Source: Methanobacteriota archaeon
GTDB taxonomy: Archaea > Hydrothermarchaeota > Hydrothermarchaeia > Hydrothermarchaeales > SZUA-236
NCBI GenBank assembly: GCA_003230355.1
Contig: QIDD01000151.1
Coordinates: 1-5,029, forward strand
Reading direction: 5' to 3'
DNA length: 5,029 bases
Notes under the pieces: model-generated
What the model saw: the letters and a program-made list of their open reading frames with translations, nothing else
Database searches by the model: none
Told to the model about the DNA's origin: nothing
Shown: positions 1-4,817 of the stretch, in pieces
Position numbering within the stretch: the stretch's first letter is position 1
Layout: each line of letters opens with the position of its first letter
Program-made: the position numbers and the translations under genes

Positions 1-305
1 TCAGCATTGTTCTGAATCTCCCGTGGAATAAAATAGTTGAACTCGTCCTCCTCGTTGTACCGTGTGCTTCGGCCGGTGTGGCTTGAGATGCGGTGCTCCA
101 GAAACTCCCGGCTCGCGGCAATGCTCATCTCGCTTATGTCAAAGGTGAATGAGATGTGTTCGATTGCGCTCATATAATCGTTTTCCACGATCATGCCCAC
201 GATTTCAGCGTCGCTCATCCCCTGTGGAACACCGCTTACACGAGCACTGCGTGCTATAAGCTCAACACCCTTCTTCGTATATGTTATAAGTTCAACTTTT
301 ACTAT
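1..305 (-). CDS. thyX: Flavin-dependent thymidylate synthase ThyX, N-terminal part (cut by window edge)
   Basis: ThyX converts dUMP to dTMP with FAD, NADPH and a methylene-folate in the cytoplasm. About 101 codons are visible, against a usual 210-250. Seen in the translation: a VKVELITYT start typical of the family, an SARVSG segment (residues 20-25), SAIEHISFTF (46-55, with His50 of the conserved EH), and the signature region EHRISSHTGRSTRY (70-83). The signature is normally RHR-x7-S; here the spacing, His71, Arg72, Ser80 and Arg82-Tyr83 are kept but the first Arg is Glu70. There is no ATG, GTG or TTG in this frame between an upstream stop and Met30, which lies inside the conserved domain. 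The natural start is an ATA at 303-305, after a strong Shine-Dalgarno at 313-319 and overlapping the stop of the preceding gene. Family assignment is good; start and activity are uncertain. Confidence 0.85.
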   Translation of the reverse strand, partial: MVKVELITYTKKGVELIARSARVSGVPQGMSDAEIVGMIVENDYMSAIEHISFTFDISEMSIAASREFLEHRISSHTGRSTRYNEEDEFNYFIPREIQNNA

Positions 306-787
306 GCTTTCGCCCCCTTTAACAACCTGATCTGCTGCTCAGAAATATCAACTGCCCGACCTGGATTTTTTGCAATCACAACATCCTGTGACGGAGGATA
401 AAAATCTGGGAGAGCGCCTTCAACGAGCACAACGGGCCGCCCGATCTTCAGGCCCAAGGCGATTTCAGAAAGTGTGCCGTGCCTTCCGCCGATTGCGATA
501 AGAGCGTCTGCACTGCGCGCTATAATTGCGTTTCGAGCGTGGCTCATGGCAGAGACTATCTTTACATCTATATACTGGTTTGCATCACCTGCTGATTCTC
601 CGGGCAGGATTCCAACTGTGAGCCCGCCCGCATTCTTCGCCCCTTTCGCCGCCGCCCCCATCACACCGCCCAAGCCCCCGCAGACCAAGATATGCCCGCG
701 ACCAGCTATCTCAGACCCAACTGCTTCGGCAACCGCTTTTTCAAAATCACTCGCCGATCCAGCCCCGATAACACCAATCTGAAGCAT
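302..787 (-). CDS. TIGR00725/LOG-like SLOG-fold protein
   Basis: A 161-residue Rossmann-like protein of the SLOG superfamily, the fold of LOG nucleoside-monophosphate phosphoribohydrolases and the mis-named 'lysine decarboxylases'. Seen: a GVIGAGS first loop (residues 5-11), CGGLGGVM followed by an Ala/Gly helix (36-43 onward), LTVGILPG (56-63), SHARN (82-86) and the signature loop GGRHGTLSE (100-108), matching the family's GGxxGTxxE. The length is usual for TIGR00725 members. These bind a nucleotide or sugar-phosphate ligand; the substrate of this subfamily is not settled, so I assign no reaction. The ATG at 787 lies 6 bases after the NAD kinase stop, with an AGAGG at 791-795. Its TAG stop overlaps the probable thyX start, suggesting co-translation with thyX. 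Confidence 0.88.
   Translation of the reverse strand: MLQIGVIGAGSASDFEKAVAEAVGSEIAGRGHILVCGGLGGVMGAAAKGAKNAGGLTVGILPGESAGDANQYIDVKIVSAMSHARNAIIARSADALIAIGGRHGTLSEIALGLKIGRPVVLVEGALPDFYPPSQDVVIAKNPGRAVDISEQQIRLLKGAKA
313..319 (-). promoter_or_regulatory. Strong Shine-Dalgarno for thyX that points to an ATA start
   Basis: On the minus strand this reads AAGGGGG and ends 7 bases before the ATA at 303-305. It lies within the last codons of the upstream SLOG gene. It is the main reason to place the thyX start there rather than at the internal ATG for Met30, which would remove the conserved N-terminal strand and the ARVS segment. Confidence 0.55.
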
Positions 788-793
788 AAACCT

Positions 794-1612
794 CTATTTC
801 CTCAGCCTCTGCTTAATCTTATCATAAAAGTCTTTTTCCAACTTCACAAGATGCGCCCGGTCTCTGGATTTTGAAAGCAAAATCTCATCATCAGCAGACA
901 CCTCCTGCCTGGACTCGCCGTCAATTACAACAACACCGTTTTTCCCTCCCCGAAGCTTCACACGAACAGACGATGAATCAGGGACAACAATCGGCCGCGC
1001 ACCCAGCTTAAAAGGCGAAATCGAGGTGATGATAAAGGCCTCCACACGATGATCAACAATCGGCCCGCCCACAGACATTGAATAAGCAGTTGAACCGGTT
1101 GGCGTGGCAACTATAACTCCGTCGGCCATCATGGTCTCAACCTCCTGATCATCAACCCGCACCTCAAGATTCAGCATTTCAACTGGAACCGCGCTCTTCA
1201 CAACCACTTCGTTTAGCGCTCGGCCGATGCGGCTGCCGTTCAAAAAGACATCGATTTTCCGGCGTTCCTCAATCAGATAGCGGCCCTCAAGCACCCGGTC
1301 AACAGCTTCCCGCCACCTGTCCGGGCTGATCTCGGTTAGAAACCCCATAGTCCCGAAGTTAATCCCAAGAATCGGGATGCCCTTACCTGATATTTTTGAC
1401 TCAGCCCAGAGCAGGGTTCCATCGCCTCCGAGCACGAAAACAGCGTCCCCGCCGGCTTCACCTGTGTCCACGCCCTGTATCTCCATGTCTCGTGCTGTAG
1501 CTACATCGCAGGTGGTGGCTACACCCTTTGACTCAAGGTACTCCATAACATCCTTCGCAACATCCAGGGCTTTTCGCCCGTTTTTCTTCACAACAATATG
1601 CACCTTTTTCAT
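794..1612 (-). CDS. nadK: NAD kinase (ATP/polyphosphate-NAD kinase)
   Basis: Phosphorylates NAD to NADP in the cytoplasm, supplying NADP(H) for biosynthesis. The 272-residue length is normal for the family. Motifs seen in order: GGDGT (residues 62-66), the hallmark phosphate and Asp catalytic loop; GINFGTMGFLTE (83-94); NE (134-135); ADG (163-165); the glycine-rich TPTGSTAYSMSVGGP (170-184); and a C-terminal IDGE (230-233) in the beta-rich NAD-binding domain. All key residues are present. The ATG at 1612 overlaps the stop of the upstream phosphatase gene as ATGA, and a GGTGA at 1616-1620 lies just before it. That indicates translational coupling with the phosphatase and co-transcription with the downstream SLOG gene after a 6-base gap. 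Confidence 0.96.
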   Translation of the reverse strand: MKKVHIVVKKNGRKALDVAKDVMEYLESKGVATTCDVATARDMEIQGVDTGEAGGDAVFVLGGDGTLLWAESKISGKGIPILGINFGTMGFLTEISPDRWREAVDRVLEGRYLIEERRKIDVFLNGSRIGRALNEVVVKSAVPVEMLNLEVRVDDQEVETMMADGVIVATPTGSTAYSMSVGGPIVDHRVEAFIITSISPFKLGARPIVVPDSSSVRVKLRGGKNGVVVIDGESRQEVSADDEILLSKSRDRAHLVKLEKDFYDKIKQRLRK

Positions 1613-2391
1613 CTTTCACCGGCCTTGCCAATAATCGCTTTGTGCAGCCCAGGGTTTGCAGCGGCAAGCACTGAAACCTTTTCTAGCCTTGTTATGCTAT
1701 GATTTAAATCCTTGCCCAAAGCATCGGTGACCACTCCGCCCGCCTCCTCTATGAGAAGTTTTCCCGCGGCAACATCTGTAACTTTCAGCCTGCCTCGGTT
1801 GTCCAAGAGAGAGTCGAGGCTGCCAGAGGCCACGTGGGCAAGTTCAAGCGCTACAGCTCCCATGGCCCGGACCTTTGAAAACCTTGAGATAAAATCGAAA
1901 TCTGACTTCAAATATAGGGATGCAATCGATTTATTGGGTTGACTTTGTTTAGATGTTTTGATCACTTCTCCGTTGAGCCTTGCACCTCCTCCAAGTTCAG
2001 CATCAAAAATATCGCCTGATACAAGATTTACAACAACGCCTGCCTGAACATCTCGGAGCGTCGCCTCCGCTGACCACGGCGCAACTGCAACTGAGGTGCA
2101 GTAAAAAGGCAGGCCTGACACAGCGTTGGTCGAGCCGTCAAGCGGGTCGAGCACACAGAGAAGTTCAGGCTGGTCGTCGAAAAACACAAGGCCTGCTTCC
2201 TCGCTCAAAACCGCCGCTGACTTTCCCTCAAGCACGTGAAAGGCAGCCTTTTCAGCGATGTCATCGAGCAGGTAGGTGGCCTCGCCATCAGCTCCGATAT
2301 ATGCTGTATCTCCAGCGTCAGGGCGACCGACATTTTTTCGAACCGCCTCCCCAACTGCAGAGGCAACCTGCAGGGCCAGATCTAGACTCAT
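1609..2391 (-). CDS. suhB: Inositol monophosphatase/FBPase-family Mg-dependent sugar phosphatase
   Basis: A 260-residue member of the IMPase/FBPase class IV superfamily, a cytoplasmic metal-dependent phosphatase. Seen: the acidic pair DD (residues 43-44), SEE (63-65), the metal-binding DPLDGSTN (82-89), and the C-terminal KVTDVAAGKLLIEEAGG block (203-219) with the catalytic-site Asp206. Archaeal members usually act on both fructose-1,6-bisphosphate and inositol-1-phosphate, and some relatives hydrolyse NADP. The substrate cannot be chosen from sequence alone, so the symbol is a family label. It is the first gene of a run with nadK, the SLOG gene and thyX, and overlaps nadK by 4 bases. The ATG at 2391 has no Shine-Dalgarno but lies about 26 bases from a TATA-like box, consistent with a leaderless mRNA. 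Confidence 0.92.
   Translation of the reverse strand: MSLDLALQVASAVGEAVRKNVGRPDAGDTAYIGADGEATYLLDDIAEKAAFHVLEGKSAAVLSEEAGLVFFDDQPELLCVLDPLDGSTNAVSGLPFYCTSVAVAPWSAEATLRDVQAGVVVNLVSGDIFDAELGGGARLNGEVIKTSKQSQPNKSIASLYLKSDFDFISRFSKVRAMGAVALELAHVASGSLDSLLDNRGRLKVTDVAAGKLLIEEAGGVVTDALGKDLNHSITRLEKVSVLAAANPGLHKAIIGKAGER
1616..1620 (-). promoter_or_regulatory. Shine-Dalgarno for nadK
   Basis: The minus strand reads GGTGA, a perfect archaeal Shine-Dalgarno core, inside the last codons of the phosphatase gene and 3 bases before the nadK ATG. It supports the start at 1612 and internal translation initiation within a polycistronic mRNA. Confidence 0.6.
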
Positions 2392-2413
2392 AACTATTCA
2401 ATTTGAATATCAG

Positions 2414-2423
2414 AATATAAAAG
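2414..2423 (-). promoter_or_regulatory. TATA box for the suhB-nadK-SLOG-thyX run
   Basis: The minus strand reads CTTTTATATT, close to the archaeal TATA consensus. Its centre is about 26 bases from the suhB ATG, so transcription should begin at or next to the start codon. The 54-base glmS-suhB gap otherwise holds no ribosome binding site, which fits leaderless initiation. Confidence 0.6.
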
Positions 2424-2430
2424 ATGATTG

Positions 2431-2437
2431 GAAAAAC
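2431..2437 (-). terminator. Possible short U-tract terminator after glmS
   Basis: About 10 bases past the glmS stop the minus strand reads GTTTTTC, a five-base T run. Archaeal RNA polymerase can terminate at such U tracts without a hairpin. The run is short and there is no stem, so read-through into suhB is possible. Confidence 0.3.
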
Positions 2438-2445
2438 AGCCAGTC

Positions 2446-3681
2446 CTATCCAACGGTAACACTTTTAGCAAGCGCCCGGGGCCGGTCCACATTACGGTTG
2501 TGATGCACCGCCGTGTAGTATGCGAGGAGCTGGCAAACCACGGTGAGCGGGAAGGGTGCGATAAGCTCGTGGCACTCTGGTGCGCAGAGGCTCACATTGC
2601 ACTGCTCCACCGGCTCGCCTGAGACAACGCCGATTACCATGCCGCCGCGGGCCTTGATCTCCTGCACGTTTCCAATGATGCGAGATCGGTTTTCACCATT
2701 TGACGGGATGATTGCAACAGTCACAAAGTTGTCATCAATAAGCGAGATCGTGCCGTGCTTCAGTAGACCGGAGCTCATGCCCTCAGCATGAAAATAGGTG
2801 ATCTCCTTGAATTTCAGCGCGCCTTCAAGAGCCGTGGGCAGGCTTATTCCCTTGCCGATGTAGAGATAGTTTTGTCTGGTGAAATATTCCTTTGCAGCCC
2901 TGTCGATTTCATCCTTTTTTTCAAGCACAGCCTCGATAAGCCGGGGTATATTTGCCAGCTCAGCCTCCACAGCCTGCAGCTCAGATTCATTGGATTTCAG
3001 CATTTTTCCAAGGGCAAGCGCAGTTCGCAGAAGCACAATCATCTGGCTCGTGAAAGTCTTGGTTGCGCACACCGAGATTTCGATTCCAGAGTTCTGCATC
3101 ACAACATGGTCGCTTTCACGGGTTGCAGTGGAGCCGATGACATTTACGATGGACGCGGTTTTGGCTCTGAAACCCTTGGCAAATCGAATCGCCGCAAGGG
3201 TGTCATATGTTTCACCACTTTGGGTGATTCCAATGACAAGCGTGTCTTCATCGCATATCCCGCCCTCCAAAAACTCAGATGAATCCATGACGATTACAGG
3301 CGTTCGACAGAGCCGTGCAAACCAGTAAAACGATACCCATGCCGCGTTCAAACTCGTGCCGGCGCCGATGATATATGTTCGCTTCGCATTTGCTATCATC
3401 TCTGCAAGAAGCTCAATATCCTTATCATACACTTTAAGCCCGTCTTTCACAGTCTTCGGCTGCTCATGGATCTCTTTAAGCATGAACGTGGGGTATCCCT
3501 CTTTACGGGCCATCTCATGATCCCAGGAAACAGTCATAACATCTTTATCCAAAGCCTCTCCTGTCCGGGTGTTTTTCACAACCCAGCCGCTCCGATCAAC
3601 CACAGCATACTCCATATCATCAAGAGGGATAACCCTTTCGTATAACCTAGAAATGCTGATATGTCTGATCCCAGAAAACAC
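2446..3681 (-). CDS. glmS: GlmS, isomerase (SIS-domain) portion after the frameshift
   Basis: The two SIS domains of glutamine-fructose-6-phosphate aminotransferase, which use ammonia from the glutaminase part to turn fructose-6-phosphate into glucosamine-6-phosphate. True homology begins at RVIPLDDMEYAVV (about 3636); the 15 residues before it in this frame are an out-of-frame reading of the glutaminase end. Seen: GAGTSLNAA and ITQSGETYDT of SIS1, ATKTFTSQ, then EGALKFKEITYFHAEG with the catalytic Lys and Glu (E. coli Lys485, Glu488), LLKHG with the catalytic His (His504), and the C-terminal DRPRALAKSVTVG tail, whose last residue is Gly where E. coli has Glu. All catalytic residues are intact, so the break is recent, an error, or bypassed. 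A GTG at 3681 after a GGTGA could allow separate translation. Confidence 0.9.
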   Translation of the reverse strand: MFSGIRHISISRLYERVIPLDDMEYAVVDRSGWVVKNTRTGEALDKDVMTVSWDHEMARKEGYPTFMLKEIHEQPKTVKDGLKVYDKDIELLAEMIANAKRTYIIGAGTSLNAAWVSFYWFARLCRTPVIVMDSSEFLEGGICDEDTLVIGITQSGETYDTLAAIRFAKGFRAKTASIVNVIGSTATRESDHVVMQNSGIEISVCATKTFTSQMIVLLRTALALGKMLKSNESELQAVEAELANIPRLIEAVLEKKDEIDRAAKEYFTRQNYLYIGKGISLPTALEGALKFKEITYFHAEGMSSGLLKHGTISLIDDNFVTVAIIPSNGENRSRIIGNVQEIKARGGMVIGVVSGEPVEQCNVSLCAPECHELIAPFPLTVVCQLLAYYTAVHHNRNVDRPRALAKSVTVG

Positions 3682-4238
3682 TCGCCTTCACCTAGTCCGA
3701 GGAGCAGCGGACTCTCATGGCGCGCACATATGATGCGGCCGGGCTCACGGCTTGAAACTGCGAGAACCGCGTAGGACCCTTCCACACTTTCAAGGGCAGA
3801 TATAACAGCCTCCTCAAGACCCTGGTCAGCGTGCTGTTCCTCGATGAGATGCGCAAGGACTTCGCTGTCAGTTTCAGAGGTGAATGTATGCCCCCGGTCT
3901 GCAAGGCTTTTTCGAAGCTCAAGATAATTAGAGATGATCCCGTTGTGAACAATGGCAATCTCACCTGTGCAGTCTGTGTGGGGATGGGAGTTTTCCCTTG
4001 ACGGCGGACCGTGTGTAGCCCAGCGGGTGTGGCCAATGCCGATGGTTCCTTTCATCTCCAAAAAACGCTGTCCACTGTCAACTTCATCGATCATCCCCCT
4101 ATCCTTTCTCACCTCAAGCTCAGAATCAAATGTTGCGATGCCGCAGGAATCATAGCCTCGATATTCCAATATCTTAAGGCCTTCCAAGACAACTTTTGAG
4201 GCGTCGCGCCCGCCCACATAACCAACTATTCCGCACAT
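3576..4238 (-). CDS. glmS: GlmS, glutaminase portion, truncated by the frameshift
   Basis: The N-terminal class II (Ntn) glutamine amidotransferase domain of glucosamine-6-phosphate synthase. The start must be the ATG at 4238, because Cys must follow Met as the N-terminal nucleophile (MCGIVGYVG); an in-frame ATG at 4262 would bury it. Counting Cys as residue 1, the conserved HTRWATHG, Asn98 (HNGI) and Asp123 (ETDSE) lie within two residues of their E. coli positions. Homology runs to SAFLGYTK (codon ending 3636), after which about 19 unrelated residues lead to a stop. Joined to the downstream frame, the product would be about 597 residues, the normal GlmS length. A GGAG lies 7 bases upstream (4246-4249). 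Confidence 0.9.
   Translation of the reverse strand: MCGIVGYVGGRDASKVVLEGLKILEYRGYDSCGIATFDSELEVRKDRGMIDEVDSGQRFLEMKGTIGIGHTRWATHGPPSRENSHPHTDCTGEIAIVHNGIISNYLELRKSLADRGHTFTSETDSEVLAHLIEEQHADQGLEEAVISALESVEGSYAVLAVSSREPGRIICARHESPLLLGLGEGECFLGSDISAFLGYTKGLSLLMIWSMLWLIGAAGL
3633..3638 (-). other. glmS: One-base frameshift site inside glmS
   Basis: The coding strand here is AAAGGG. In the upstream frame the last homologous codon is AAA (Lys, 3638-3636); in the downstream frame the first is AGG (Arg, 3636-3634), sharing one base. Adding one A to the run restores GYTKRVIPLDD, the expected family sequence. The break lies at the linker between the glutaminase and isomerase domains. Confidence 0.88.
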
Positions 4239-4260
4239 AGCACTTCTCCATGGGATAGGC

Positions 4261-4273
4261 AAAATTTATTAAC
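4261..4273. promoter_or_regulatory. Shared AT-rich TATA region between glmS and the Cys-rich ORF
   Basis: The plus strand reads AAAATTTATTAAC. On the minus strand the AATAAATT core is about 28 bases from the glmS ATG; on the plus strand the TTTATTAA core is about 30 bases from the ATG at 4299. One AT-rich element could thus seat TBP for both divergent genes. For glmS this would place the transcript start very near, or even past, the GGAG at 4246-4249, so the exact start is unclear. Confidence 0.45.
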
Positions 4274-4298
4274 CTTTGCCTCGTCAGATGAAGGCGTT

Positions 4299-4427
4299 AT
4301 GACTGATGACGAGCTGCCCTGCTTTACCTGTGAACACGCTGATATGTCCTGCGGCGAGATCACCTGTGAGCTTGAAAAAAGAGCGGTCCATCTCCTCGAT
4401 GAATGTCCACTTGGCATGGAAATCTGA
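4299..4427 (+). CDS. Small Cys-rich protein, 42 residues, function unknown
   Basis: I do not recognise a family. The ATG at 4299 opens 42 codons ending at TGA. Cysteines are at 8, 11, 18, 23 and 36 (a CFTC pair, then single Cys) with His at 13 and 31, an acidic start (MTDDELP) and no membrane segment. Five Cys and two His in 42 residues suggest a bound zinc ion or a small Fe-S or redox site. Codon third positions look like the flanking genes rather than the AT-rich DNA that begins immediately after the stop, which supports real coding. An AAGG lies 4 bases upstream, and a TATA-like box lies about 30 bases before the start. A T6 run follows the stop. It is below the usual length cut-off of gene finders. 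Confidence 0.6.
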   Translation: MTDDELPCFTCEHADMSCGEITCELEKRAVHLLDECPLGMEI

Positions 4428-4433
4428 TTTTTT
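4428..4433 (+). terminator. T6 tract terminator after the Cys-rich ORF
   Basis: Six T residues directly follow the TGA at 4425-4427, a plausible archaeal U-tract terminator for the plus-strand ORF. It overlaps the stop codon of the convergent membrane-protein gene, leaving no free spacer. Confidence 0.45.
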
Positions 4434-4734
4434 ACCAGCCCCGCACTTTTTCGTCTTCTGGAAGCTTATTCCAAAAATCTATGAGAAAAACATATGCGCC
4501 GAAATAAATAACAATTCTCAAAAGGGAACTACTATTAATAGATTGAATTGATTTTCCTAAAATAACTGTCCAAAAAAACTCAATAGCAATTTCTAATCCT
4601 ATCCAAGTAAAAAAAAATATTTGCACTTTTTTACTATGCGGTACCTGTTTAGTATAGGCAAAAGCAGCACCAACCATTGCGAGTGGGCGAAGTAATGCAG
4701 CGATAATCCATCGATTTCTCCTATAAGGCGGCAT
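4432..4734 (-). CDS. Small integral membrane protein, unknown function
   Basis: I do not recognise a family. The ATG at 4734 gives 100 residues; an upstream in-frame TTG at 4743 is less likely because a TATA-like box lies about 28 bases before the ATG. Three hydrophobic segments are visible: roughly residues 10-27, 39-59 and 71-88. The N-terminus is strongly basic (PYRRNRW), suggesting it faces the cytoplasm, and the tail is charged and hydrophilic (LPEDEKVRGW). Acidic residues lie within helix 2 (Glu48, Glu52), unusual for a plain anchor. The gene is noticeably more AT-rich than its neighbours and shares no pathway with them, which hints at acquisition or fast evolution. Confidence 0.65.
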   Translation of the reverse strand: MPPYRRNRWIIAALLRPLAMVGAAFAYTKQVPHSKKVQIFFFTWIGLEIAIEFFWTVILGKSIQSINSSSLLRIVIYFGAYVFLIDFWNKLPEDEKVRGW

Positions 4735-4757
4735 CAATAACAAGTTTTTGATTGAAC

Positions 4758-4766
4758 TATAAAAAA
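4758..4766 (-). promoter_or_regulatory. TATA box for the small membrane protein
   Basis: The minus strand reads TTTTTATAG. Its centre is about 28 bases before the ATG at 4734, placing the transcript start at or just before the start codon. No Shine-Dalgarno is present, as expected for a leaderless mRNA. Confidence 0.45.
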
Positions 4767-4780
4767 CATTTGTTCACGAG

Positions 4781-4794
4781 AAAAAATTTAAATA
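4781..4794 (+). promoter_or_regulatory. BRE and TATA box for ilvE
   Basis: A purine-rich A6 run (4781-4786), fitting a BRE, abuts TTTAAATA (4787-4794), a near-perfect archaeal TATA box. Its centre is about 27 bases before the ilvE ATG at 4818, predicting a leaderless or nearly leaderless mRNA. This is the clearest promoter in the window. Confidence 0.72.
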
Positions 4795-4817
4795 ACATCT
4801 GCAAGAGTCATGGGATT

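Noticed and set aside
474..782. Plus-strand ORF rich in Pro and Ala, 102 codons
   Set aside because: Antisense to the SLOG gene; the composition comes from the Gly/Ala codons of the real gene read backwards.
1980..2393. Plus-strand ORF of 137 codons
   Set aside because: Antisense to the phosphatase gene, Gln/Arg-rich and low in complexity; a shadow of the real gene.
2788..3328. Two plus-strand ORFs of 164 and 149 codons
   Set aside because: They lie antisense within the strongly conserved GlmS SIS domains and show no family motifs.
3633..3638. Programmed -1 ribosomal frameshift in glmS
   Set aside because: The zero-frame codons are AAA GGG, which do not form an X XXY YYZ slippery heptamer; slipping back would pair tRNA-Lys with GAA. 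I see no clear downstream stem, and GlmS is not known to use recoding.
3692..4036. Minus-strand ORF of 114 codons overlapping glmS
   Set aside because: It is an alternate frame inside the conserved glutaminase domain, with no recognisable motifs.
4238..4262. Extended glmS start at 4262 (MPIPWRSA extension)
   Set aside because: It would block the N-terminal Cys nucleophile that class II amidotransferases need, and the predicted TATA box lies at this point.
4226..4417. Minus-strand ORF of 63 codons upstream of glmS
   Set aside because: It is Ser-rich, antisense to the better supported Cys-rich ORF, crosses the probable promoter and overlaps the glmS start.
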